The position numbers were made by a program, and so were the translations under genes. 29,749 nt of DNA from JAFGPJ01 sp964439135 (GTDB lineage: Bacteria > Planctomycetota > Phycisphaerae > Sedimentisphaerales > Anaerobacaceae), in the NCBI GenBank assembly GCA_964439135.1, contig CAYTNN010000027.1:1-29749 (forward strand). Reading direction: 5' to 3'. This document shows, piece after piece, positions 17,063 to 24,737 of this stretch (its first letter is position 1; each line of letters opens with the position of its first letter). Below the pieces are notes generated by a model. It did no database searches. It saw only the letters and a list, made by a program, of their open reading frames with translations, and was not told the DNA's origin.

Positions 17063-17719
17063 ATGAAAACTGTGTGGAATATACCCTATCCCACGCTTGA
17101 CCATTTGAGAAGTATCCGTACCGCAGTCGAATCGATCCTTGGACTAATCAGGGATATCGTAAAGAGCGTTTATTTGGGAATAATTCAAGTTCTTACAAGA
17201 CTGGCTTACATCGAGAGAGAACTACCCTCTTCAATCAGTCTATTGGCAAGGCTCGATGTTATACCGCGAGCCCAACACCTTGAGCGTCACAGACTCTTGC
17301 TGGGAAAAAAAACGCTTATCGAAAGCATGTGTGTAGTCTGCACATGGCATGGTGATGTTATCTTGAAAGATGGCGCCAGCATCGGTATCGGCAGTATAGT
17401 AATGGGGCCGGTACTGATAGGAGAAAACTCGGCGTGCAGCCAAAACTGCTTTATCAGCGGGCAATCCCATCATTACGAAGATGTCTCGAAAAACTTCCTT
17501 CGACAAGGCGTAAAAACCGAGCAGGTGGTCATTGGAAAAAATGTTTGGATCGGCGCCAACTCCGTAATACTCCCCGGAGTAAAAATAGGAAACAATTCAG
17601 TCATAGGTGCCGGCTCCACAGTCATCGAAGATGTCCCTGCCTACAGCGTAGTAGCCGGAAATCCGGGGAAGATTATAAAACAGTATGATTTTGAAACAAA
17701 GCAGTGGAAGCGAGTCTGA
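17063..17719 (+). CDS. hexapeptide-repeat (left-handed beta-helix) acyltransferase
   Basis: The start is taken at ATG 17063, with GGGGA 8 bases upstream; a GTG at 17015 would add 16 residues but lacks a well-placed site. The first 60 residues are helical and moderately hydrophobic (ILGLIRDIVKSVYLGIIQVL). From about 94 to 206 imperfect hexapeptide repeats are visible (ILKDGASIGIGSIVMGP, VVIGKNVWIGANSVILPGVKIG in pieces). SGQSHHYEDV has the candidate catalytic histidines H136/H137. The ending AYSVVAGNPGKIIK is typical of the maltose/galactoside O-acetyltransferase and WbbJ-like families. It probably O-acetylates a sugar of a surface polysaccharide or a small sugar; the acceptor is unknown. A 7-bp hairpin (17743-17762) without a T-run follows the stop. 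Confidence 0.88.
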   Translation: MKTVWNIPYPTLDHLRSIRTAVESILGLIRDIVKSVYLGIIQVLTRLAYIERELPSSISLLARLDVIPRAQHLERHRLLLGKKTLIESMCVVCTWHGDVILKDGASIGIGSIVMGPVLIGENSACSQNCFISGQSHHYEDVSKNFLRQGVKTEQVVIGKNVWIGANSVILPGVKIGNNSVIGAGSTVIEDVPAYSVVAGNPGKIIKQYDFETKQWKRV

Positions 17720-17930
17720 ACCTGTTGGCTAAGCAATAAATCCAATCAGCGATTACTGATTGACAAGTCAGATACGCAGGGCCCTTTCCGCTTCATGTTC
17801 GAGATGCATAGCAGGGGGAATTCAGGCACACGCTCAAAAGCTCCCGGCATTTTCCTTGTTTTTCTATCTGTGAAAGCATATGATGAACTTTGGAATCGCT
17901 GCTTCACCTAAAGATTGTCGGAGAGCCGGC

Positions 17931-18716
17931 ATGTACAGACAAAGAGGATTCACATTGATTGAGTTGTTGGTGGTAATCGCCATCATCGCGCTGTTGATGG
18001 CGATATTGATGCCGGCACTTCAGCGGGTCAGAAAACAGGCACAGGCGGTCGCCTGCATGTCCAATCTGAAACAGTGGGGCTTATTTTGGTACTTCTACAA
18101 CGGGGACAATGACGGCAAGTTCAACAGAGGAGCTCACAATAATAATCCTGCCGCGAACGACTGGCCCGTCACGATGTTGCCTTATTACAAGGACAAGGGC
18201 AAATTGACGTTATGTCCTTCCGCCACGCTACCCATGGCTTCGGGTGGCGCCTTCGAGTATCGAGCCTGGAATTGGGACGTGGATGGCTGGGGAAATATCA
18301 GAAACAAGGACCCGGAAATACGTGACACGGGCAGCTATGGCCAGAACGAGTGGATCTGCGATCGCGACAATGACAGCCATTGGAGAGAGCACCACAAGAT
18401 CAAGAAGCCGACCAATGTGCCGCTGTTCTTCGACTGCGCCTATATTGACGCAATGCCTAATCATAACGCGGGTCCGCCCCCGATCAAAGGATTGGATGTC
18501 GCGAACAGCGAATGGAATGTCGTCTGCATAGACCGCCATTCCGGCCATATCAATTGTCTGTTCGCGGACTTCAGCACAGTCAGGAAAGTCGGGCTTAAGG
18601 AATTGTGGACATTAAAGTGGCATCGCGAGTTCGACACAGCAAACTTCTGGACCAGAGCCGCCCAGGTCCAGCCCGAAGACTGGCCCGAATGGATGAGAGG
18701 CTTCAAAGACTATTAA
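17931..18716 (+). CDS. prepilin-like secreted protein (type II pseudopilin N-terminus, planctomycete DUF1559-like)
   Basis: Start at ATG 17931, with GGAG 7 bases before it; the ATG at 17880 is less likely, since prepilins need a short leader. The leader MYRQRG is cut before FTLIELLVVIAIIALL by prepilin peptidase; E at position 5 of the mature chain is present. The globular part (about 50-261) has aromatic and Cys residues (LCPSATLP, WICDRDND, LFFDCAYID) and the late motif DRHSGHINCLFADFS followed by VGLKELWTLKWHREFD. In related proteins the aspartate is usually followed by Gly; here it is Phe. Such proteins occur in dozens of single-gene copies in planctomycetes; they are displayed or secreted by an unknown route. 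No pilus assembly genes are near. Confidence 0.9.
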   Translation: MYRQRGFTLIELLVVIAIIALLMAILMPALQRVRKQAQAVACMSNLKQWGLFWYFYNGDNDGKFNRGAHNNNPAANDWPVTMLPYYKDKGKLTLCPSATLPMASGGAFEYRAWNWDVDGWGNIRNKDPEIRDTGSYGQNEWICDRDNDSHWREHHKIKKPTNVPLFFDCAYIDAMPNHNAGPPPIKGLDVANSEWNVVCIDRHSGHINCLFADFSTVRKVGLKELWTLKWHREFDTANFWTRAAQVQPEDWPEWMRGFKDY

Positions 18717-18747
18717 CAACCTACCTTACTATTCGGCCCACATATAA

Positions 18748-20184
18748 TCAAACGTTCGCCGGGACGGTAAATGGCGCGCGGTAATTTCGCGACAGATATT
18801 GATTCGCTTCATTGCTGAATTCGCCCGTGAATCTTTCCGTGCCGGAATCCATCGTCAACCAGGGACCAAGTGTCATTGGCGTTTTTTCCAGGTCCACGTC
18901 GTGGAGCGACAGGTGCCCGGAGGCGCGCTCGAACGTATCCAGCAGGTCTTTCTTCGAACCGGTCGATTGTGCTATTTCCTCAGGCGAAGCAGTGCGCCCG
19001 AGCCTATAGGATATATTTCCCATGTGACACAAGGCGGTCGAAAGATAGCCTTCGAGAATATCGGCGTTAAGATCGCTGACCTTCCGGCTGCGCACCGCCT
19101 TGATGAAATTCTCATGGTGACTGCCGCCGCCGCTCACCTTGAACTGCCTGATTTTCTTATCGTCGTAGTCATAGGCCCAGCCGCCGGCGAAGTAGCCGCC
19201 CTCGCATTCGATCACCGTATCGGCACGGGTCCGGCGGTAGGTAACATCCATGGCCGAGTCACCCTTCTTACGCGGCAGGTTCCGCATCTCGAAAATAATC
19301 GGCGCCGGCTCGTAGTCGAAGAACGCCACCTGTGTGTTAGGGGTCTGCCTGTCGTCGTCCCAGAGGAATTCACCGCCGAAACTCATCGCCCTTGGGGCTA
19401 TCGACTTATAGCCCAGCGCCCAGCGGCAGACGTCGAGGAAATGTATGCCGTTATTGCCGAGGTCGCCGTTGCCGTAAAGCCATTGCCAGTGCCAGTCGTA
19501 ATGCAGATTCTTTCGCATCAGCGGCTCCATCGTGGCCGGGCCGGTCCATAGATCGTAATTTACGCCTTCGGGAATCGGCTCCGGGCCGTTGACTTTGCCG
19601 ATGGGGCCGCGCGGACTGAAGTAGTAACAGCGGGCGCGGAGTATCTTGCCGAGATTGCCCTGCCGGATATATTCGAACGCTTCGGCAAGGCCCTCGTCGG
19701 AACGGCGTTGCGTGCCGGCCTGCACGATCCGTTTATATTTCCTTGCCGCCTCGACCATCTTGCGGCCTTCCCAGATATTGTGCGAGACCGGCTTTTCGAC
19801 GTAAACGTCCTTGCCGGCCTGACAGGCCCAGATCGTTACCAGTGAATGCCAGTGATTCGGCGTGGCGGTAATAATCGCGTCGATATTCTTGTCTTCCAGC
19901 AGCTTGCGAACGTCGACGTAGGTATCGACCTTTTCGTTGCGTTCTTTGAATTTCGCGACCTCGCGATCGATTAAATTCCGATCGGCATCGCATAGAGCCA
20001 CCACCCGCACGCCGGGAATGTTTCCGAACCACTTGATATGATTGTTGCCCTGGCTGCGAAAACCCACCACGGCCACGCGAACGTCATCATTGGCGCCGAG
20101 TACGCGGCTATAAGGCGCAATCGCTGCGGCTGCTGAACCCACAAGGGAACTCTTTAAAAAAGTGCGGCGTGTAAGAGGCTTCAT
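18748..20184 (-). CDS. Tat-exported Gfo/Idh/MocA-family oxidoreductase
   Basis: The start used is ATG 20184, with GGAG about 7 bases upstream; the ORF could begin 14 codons earlier but without a site. The N-terminus MKPLTRRTFLKSS is a twin-arginine signal. The Rossmann fold (VRVAVVGFRSQG, about 35-46) binds NAD(P). VEKPVSHN contains the catalytic lysine K131, and GNNGIHFLDVCRWALG marks the C-terminal domain's His-Asp helix. The family oxidises or reduces sugars, inositols and related compounds. Exported members such as glucose-fructose oxidoreductase carry a tightly bound nucleotide, which would be needed here. The gene follows the TIM-barrel isomerase gene on the same strand, 238 bases away. 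It ends 31 bases from the convergent prepilin-like gene. Confidence 0.92.
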   Translation of the reverse strand: MKPLTRRTFLKSSLVGSAAAAIAPYSRVLGANDDVRVAVVGFRSQGNNHIKWFGNIPGVRVVALCDADRNLIDREVAKFKERNEKVDTYVDVRKLLEDKNIDAIITATPNHWHSLVTIWACQAGKDVYVEKPVSHNIWEGRKMVEAARKYKRIVQAGTQRRSDEGLAEAFEYIRQGNLGKILRARCYYFSPRGPIGKVNGPEPIPEGVNYDLWTGPATMEPLMRKNLHYDWHWQWLYGNGDLGNNGIHFLDVCRWALGYKSIAPRAMSFGGEFLWDDDRQTPNTQVAFFDYEPAPIIFEMRNLPRKKGDSAMDVTYRRTRADTVIECEGGYFAGGWAYDYDDKKIRQFKVSGGGSHHENFIKAVRSRKVSDLNADILEGYLSTALCHMGNISYRLGRTASPEEIAQSTGSKKDLLDTFERASGHLSLHDVDLEKTPMTLGPWLTMDSGTERFTGEFSNEANQYLSRNYRAPFTVPANV

Positions 20185-20422
20185 AATTGTTCTCCATACA
20201 ATTGCAATTTTTGACCGGCAATACAATCAAAGCACGATACATAAAGCTACTGATTTTATGCCGGAAAAGCAACTGTTGTCCGAGTTTTTTAAATTTCCGC
20301 CCGGCACAATATCCGGTTTACGCAGAATTCATGGATCACCTTATAAAGACAATAAGTTAAACAGATTTGATTGCCTTATACGTTAACTCATAAAATTCCA
20401 TGCGTCCCGAATTAATCCCCTA

Positions 20423-21292
20423 TTATTTCAAGAGATACTTTTCAAGAAGCTCTTTACCGCGTTTGATCTCTTCCCGACCGCTCGACTCAATACCATACCA
20501 GCCTTTGTAGCCGGAATCCCGGCAGAGCTTTATCATCCTGGCTGTCTGCTTCTCCTCGGGCTGGTTTCTGTATGACAACCCGCCGGCGTAAGGGAGCATC
20601 TTTCTCAGATATTCATAGTTGTCGAATTCTTTGCTGGGACTTCTCCAGTCGGGGTATGAGCCGAAATACGGATTATCAACCTTCTTGAATAGTGAGATCA
20701 TCCAATCGGCATCGTTCGACAGCCCACCGTGGTTCTCAATCAGCACATGTATGCCGGCACGCGCAGCATACTCCAGCAGACGATTATAGCAGTCGGTCGC
20801 CCACTCGAGCGCCTGATTCTTAGGAGCATCCTTCGGGCCGCGGCAATTCGTCCTGACCGAATGGCAGCCGAGGTACTTCGCTATATCCACCCACTTACGG
20901 TGGTTTATGGCGGTCTGGATCCGTACATCCTTACTCGGATCACATGTCTCTCCTTCGTCATCCACCATTATGAGGACCATCGTGACGTCGTACTTCTCGG
21001 CATTACGCCGCAGGTTCTGCAGGTAGGAGTAGGTCGGCAACTCAAACAGAGTGCTGACAAATTCAATTCCATTAATGTCAAAATCATCCCTGGCAATTCT
21101 TGGAAAATCCAGGGTCTTCCACTTGCCGTCTCGAATTTCCTGAACCAGGGCCCATTGAGCGATAGAAATATCGTCTTTCACGGTTCCGGGTGCAGTATGA
21201 ACTTTCGTATCTTTTGCCAGTAGTAAGCTGCCAAAACCAGTTCCGGCAGCAATTGATCCGGCCAGAAATCCCCTTCGATTGATCCCTTTCAT
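20423..21292 (-). CDS. Tat-exported sugar phosphate isomerase/epimerase-like TIM-barrel enzyme
   Basis: AAAGGA lies 5-6 bases before the ATG. MKGINRRGFLAGS is a twin-arginine signal. The body matches the xylose-isomerase-like TIM barrel (AP_endonuc_2 family): FDINGIEFVS (strand 2), HVLIENHGG (E186), GSYPDWR (D215) and KGWYGIESSG (E269). These are metal and substrate residues in the isomerase/epimerase group, but the histidine usually found between the Asp and the last Glu is not seen (AGGLSYRN). The likely role is isomerising or epimerising a keto or aldose sugar, perhaps one oxidised by the neighbouring Gfo/Idh enzymes. That link rests on gene position only. Confidence 0.85.
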   Translation of the reverse strand: MKGINRRGFLAGSIAAGTGFGSLLLAKDTKVHTAPGTVKDDISIAQWALVQEIRDGKWKTLDFPRIARDDFDINGIEFVSTLFELPTYSYLQNLRRNAEKYDVTMVLIMVDDEGETCDPSKDVRIQTAINHRKWVDIAKYLGCHSVRTNCRGPKDAPKNQALEWATDCYNRLLEYAARAGIHVLIENHGGLSNDADWMISLFKKVDNPYFGSYPDWRSPSKEFDNYEYLRKMLPYAGGLSYRNQPEEKQTARMIKLCRDSGYKGWYGIESSGREEIKRGKELLEKYLLK

Positions 21293-21421
21293 GGCTATCC
21301 TTTCTTTATTTTTAGAATTAATTTCTTATCGGTTCCAGCAAGCCATAGTATCGCAAAGTACAGCTTTTGCGGTATTGTCTATGGCTGTATTATACCAATT
21401 GTGATTATAATTTGCGCTTTT

Positions 21422-21738
21422 GTCATTTCGAGCGAAGCGCAGCGCAATCGAGAAATCTGGCTGCCGTGCTATATCAACTTACCATCTTTCATCGGGTCTC
21501 GAACCGGCGAGCACAATCTTTCCCGCTCGAAGCCGGATTCCTCCACTTCGCGATGCTGCGCATCGTTCCGGTCGGAATGACAATGGAACCTTTTATCATC
21601 GATCGTAGGGCCACAAAGTGGCCCGAAGTGGAGAAATCTATTAAAAAAATTTCCCTTCGGAGCTCTCCACTTCGTTTCGTGTCTCGACTCCGCTTCGCGG
21701 AGTTTACCCTGAGTGAAGCCGAATGGGCTCGAGATGAC
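21422..21738. repeat. compound palindromic intergenic repeat (MITE-like, GTCATTTCGAGC ends)
   Basis: The element starts GTCATTTCGAGCGAAGCGC and ends GGGCTCGAGATGAC, imperfect terminal inverted repeats. Inside are at least two nested units: one ends at 21591 with CGGTCGGAATGAC, the complement of a GTCATTCCGAC start, and another begins near 21629 (GAAGTGGAGAAATC) and pairs with 21666-21675. Segments of this kind (GTCATT.CGAGC..AGCG...GAATC) are widely dispersed between bacterial genes. No transposase is present. Open frames through it are by-products of the palindromes. The rest of 21293-21830 holds no gene. Confidence 0.75.
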
Positions 21739-21830
21739 ACGAACAAGCGCATTGATTATACACAATTAGTATTAGTCTGCCTTAGACAAGTTGATAATTT
21801 TCATATTTTCGCAATCTTACGGCAGTACTG

Positions 21831-23345
21831 CTATAGCTCCCAACCCTTCCTGTATTTTCGGGTCAAATAATTGTTTGCTTCCGGCAGGTTGGTTATTTTC
21901 ATAGTCTCGGAGTTATAATCCACTTTTTGCCCAGCCCTCAGGGCTACGGCTCCGAGATTGATGGTCTCTGTGACCGGACCAGCAAACAGGAAGCTGCCGG
22001 GTGATTCCTTCTTGTTCTTGATGGAATTTGCCCACGTGTCGGATCTTCTTCGCCGGCTGTCTTCCGGAAGTTCTTTTTCTCCGGCGTACGCCCGCATTTT
22101 CTTTTCCGGGATGATTCGGGGTTTATCGCCGTGAAAACCGGCCAGGATCTTGCCTTTGTCACCCACAAACATCATTCCTTCGCTTTCGAGCGACTTGTTG
22201 TCCGCCTCGAGTTCTTCCGGCGGGAAAGGCTTCATACCTCCGTCGTACCAGATAAGATCGAAAGCCGGCAGGACTTTTTGCTTTGGGAATTTGAACCGGA
22301 TCATGCAGGAGTAGGGGAAGGCCACGTTATTGTTCACAGCCTGGCTCACTTGATCGACGATTGTCCGCGTAGTCGTTCCGTAGGCTTCGGCGCTGATTGC
22401 CGGGGTCTCTATGCCAAGGGTCCTAAATAAAGGAAACAGGCTGTAATGTCCCATGTCCGCGATACTGCCGCCGCCGAAATCATACCAGCCGCGAAAGACG
22501 TTATGGGTGTAGTTCAGGTGATACGGACGATGCGGCACGGGCCCCAGCCAAAGGTCCCAGTTGAATCCATTCGGTATCGGCTGTGTCTCCGTGGGGTTGG
22601 ATGTCCACTGGGGCCAGACGGGTCTGTGCGACCAGTTATGAATTTCTTTGAGCGTGCCGATTACGCCGTCCCTGATCCATTTGAGCGTTAGTTTGTTCCC
22701 GGGTCTATCGCTCCAGGCCAAAAGATGCGTTATGACCTTTTTCCGGCGGGCCGTTTCTATTGTCAGCCGTCCTTCCGAAATCCTGTTGGCAATCGGCTTG
22801 TGGGTAATGACGTGCTTTCCTTTCTTCATTGCGGCAATGGCTATCGTGGCATGATGATGATCCGGCGTCATAATTTTTATGGCGTCCAGGTCTTTTTCCT
22901 GTTCGAGCAAGTCACGAAAATCCTCATAAGAATTACACCCTTTATATGTTCCCGAAGGAGCGTTCTTGGCGTAATATTTTTCCACATACTCTTTGCCGAT
23001 GTCGCGCCCACCGGGAATACCTTCGATGCCCGCGCCCCATGTCGAGTCGCCTAACGTTCTTCGAATCCCGTCACGGATGCCGTTCGACGACCAGTCGATG
23101 TAATTAGTGGTAAATTTGTTCGGGTCACATACGGCCACGATTTGCACGTCCGGATTCTCGAGCATACCCGGCATCTCGCGAAGGCCTTGTGTACCGCAGC
23201 CGATGTTTGCAACGGTTACCTTCTCGCTCGGAGCAGTATAATTCTGCCCTCCCAAAACGTGCCGGGGAACCACTGCAAACGCTATTGAAGAAGCTGCAGC
23301 CGAACCTAATAATTCCCGGCGGTTCATTTTCTTTTCAGGTTTCAT
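21831..23345 (-). CDS. Tat-exported Gfo/Idh/MocA-family oxidoreductase with HKP in place of EKP
   Basis: The ATG at 23345 has GGAGG 12 bases upstream; an ATG six codons later (MNRRELLGS) is also possible. MNRRELLGSAAA is a twin-arginine-type signal. The Rossmann part reads VTVANIGCGTQG (43-54) with VAVCDPN after the second strand. The catalytic lysine K183 sits in ITHKPIANR, where most family members have EKP. An insertion near 75-135 is rich in Gly and Tyr. The C-terminal domain includes YDFGGGSIADMGHY. NAD(P)-dependent redox of a sugar or derived compound is expected; the substrate is unknown. A strong promoter at 23405-23434 precedes it, so it probably begins its own transcript. Confidence 0.91.
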   Translation of the reverse strand: MKPEKKMNRRELLGSAAASSIAFAVVPRHVLGGQNYTAPSEKVTVANIGCGTQGLREMPGMLENPDVQIVAVCDPNKFTTNYIDWSSNGIRDGIRRTLGDSTWGAGIEGIPGGRDIGKEYVEKYYAKNAPSGTYKGCNSYEDFRDLLEQEKDLDAIKIMTPDHHHATIAIAAMKKGKHVITHKPIANRISEGRLTIETARRKKVITHLLAWSDRPGNKLTLKWIRDGVIGTLKEIHNWSHRPVWPQWTSNPTETQPIPNGFNWDLWLGPVPHRPYHLNYTHNVFRGWYDFGGGSIADMGHYSLFPLFRTLGIETPAISAEAYGTTTRTIVDQVSQAVNNNVAFPYSCMIRFKFPKQKVLPAFDLIWYDGGMKPFPPEELEADNKSLESEGMMFVGDKGKILAGFHGDKPRIIPEKKMRAYAGEKELPEDSRRRRSDTWANSIKNKKESPGSFLFAGPVTETINLGAVALRAGQKVDYNSETMKITNLPEANNYLTRKYRKGWEL

Positions 23346-23404
23346 TTTAAAACTGTGCCTCCAAAAAATTCCATCCTTATCTTATCCAGGAAAAACTACC
23401 ATGA

Positions 23405-23434
23405 ATGATACCATAGTCGGAAAGAGTTGGTCAA
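23405..23434 (-). promoter_or_regulatory. promoter of the second Gfo/Idh/MocA gene
   Basis: The - strand reads TTGACC (23434-23429), an 18-base spacer, then TATCAT (23410-23405). The start would be near 23398, about 53 bases before the ATG. Confidence 0.6.
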
Positions 23435-23620
23435 GATAAGCATTCTGAAAGTGCGGTAAAGTTTACAAAAGCAAGTATAGATTTCTATGTTGTTTTGTCC
23501 GACCTGAGACCAGGCTGTGCTGTAGATAGAATTAGTCAACACATCTCGAAGTCCACATGTACGAATGCGAAATATCGATCTGGAGGCCGTCGGTACGATA
23601 AATCATATTTCCATGCACTT

Positions 23621-24592
23621 CTATTGATCCTCCCCTGTTTTACTAACCGGCCTCGATATCTTAACATCTAAAATCTTGCCGGGATTATCTGTCCATTGGT
23701 GCTTGCTGTAATCGTATGGAATCGCAACTAACCGGTTCGAAGTGATTCGAATGACTGTCACCTCGGTCCAGGCTGAATTCACCGATGGAAGCTGTACAAA
23801 ATTAATGCCTCGATAAGATCTTACCTGTGCCTTGTGATAATGGCCGCCCAGCACCATAATCACATTCGCGTCACCCAAAGCGTCCACAAATGCGTCCCGG
23901 TTGGTCATCGCATCTAAACATAGATGCGTTGCCACAACGACCGGTGTTCCCTTCGGAACGGAGACCAGCTTTTCCGGCACAAGATCGGGCGAATAATGCC
24001 GGTGCAGGTTCTTCCTGATAAAATCCAGCGCTTCGGTCGTTATGTCCTGTGCCGGATTTCCCAGGCTTTCATCGTATGCCGAAAAGGAGCACACAAAATG
24101 AACGCCGCCCTGATCGAAAGTATAGCACAAATCGCCATAGCGTCTTTTGAACCACTCTTTCATAATAGGAGGTGCGCCTTCCACGCCGTCAGCGCCGGCC
24201 TCGTCATGATTGCCCAATATTTCATAGCTGGGATATCTCAATCGTTTCGTGAGCAGGTCTTCGTATGTCTTTTTCGCCTGATGCGTGGGCCAGTCGGTAA
24301 TGTCCCCGCAATTAAATACGAAAGCCGGTGTATCGACAGCGCCGCCGATATTCTTCGGATACGCTTTGCCAGGCAGCGAATTCATCGCGTCAACGGCAGG
24401 CCACAGCTTGCTGCCGTCGCCGTTGATCGGTATATGGGTATCCGACCAGCCAAAAAAGGTTAACGATTTTTCCGCCGGCTGTTTATCCTTTCCGTCTTTC
24501 TCTTCGCCGAGCAGCCTTTTGGGCAGTGCCATAGACATTGCTCCGACTCCTAAAAACTGCATCATATTTCGCCGTGTAAATCTAATACTCAT
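23621..24592 (-). CDS. Tat-exported calcineurin-like metallophosphoesterase
   Basis: AAGGAG lies 6 bases before the ATG. MSIRFTRRNMMQFLGVG is a twin-arginine signal. All five metallophosphoesterase motifs are present: GWSDTH (D51, H53), NCGDITD (D97), LGNHDE (N128, H129), ATHLC (H223) and GGHYH (H251, H253), which bind two metal ions. The enzyme should hydrolyse a phosphomonoester or phosphodiester outside the cytoplasm. Substrates of this branch range from nucleotides to phospholipids and cannot be told apart here. The 145-base gap from the glycosidase gene is too long for close coupling. The protein end may be truncated by a frameshift: an extra protein-like stretch follows in another frame (see findings). 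Confidence 0.9.
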   Translation of the reverse strand: MSIRFTRRNMMQFLGVGAMSMALPKRLLGEEKDGKDKQPAEKSLTFFGWSDTHIPINGDGSKLWPAVDAMNSLPGKAYPKNIGGAVDTPAFVFNCGDITDWPTHQAKKTYEDLLTKRLRYPSYEILGNHDEAGADGVEGAPPIMKEWFKRRYGDLCYTFDQGGVHFVCSFSAYDESLGNPAQDITTEALDFIRKNLHRHYSPDLVPEKLVSVPKGTPVVVATHLCLDAMTNRDAFVDALGDANVIMVLGGHYHKAQVRSYRGINFVQLPSVNSAWTEVTVIRITSNRLVAIPYDYSKHQWTDNPGKILDVKISRPVSKTGEDQ

Positions 24593-24737
24593 GACGGTCT
24601 CCTTCTCGTTATTTTTCCATTAGTGCACCCAAAGCACAGGGAGCACGTGACGGATGCTTTTATTGCTTTGTTGGTTTCAATATCGGTACTTTGTATTGTA
24701 TTATATCTGTAATGTTTGTTACGATTACTCATCCCTC

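Noticed and set aside
17760..17765. Perfect TTGACA before the first prepilin-like gene
   Set aside because: No -10-like sequence lies 15-19 bases downstream; the region is GC-rich (CAGGGCCC).
20396..20410. TCCATGCGTCCC also present near 29421
   Set aside because: A 12-base match with unrelated flanks and no symmetry; probably chance.
21367..21870. Overlapping open frames through the repeat region
   Set aside because: They follow the palindromic repeat at 21422-21738 on both strands and have repeat-derived sequence with no domain.
23924..24463. 179-residue open frame on the + strand
   Set aside because: Shadow of the metallophosphoesterase gene.
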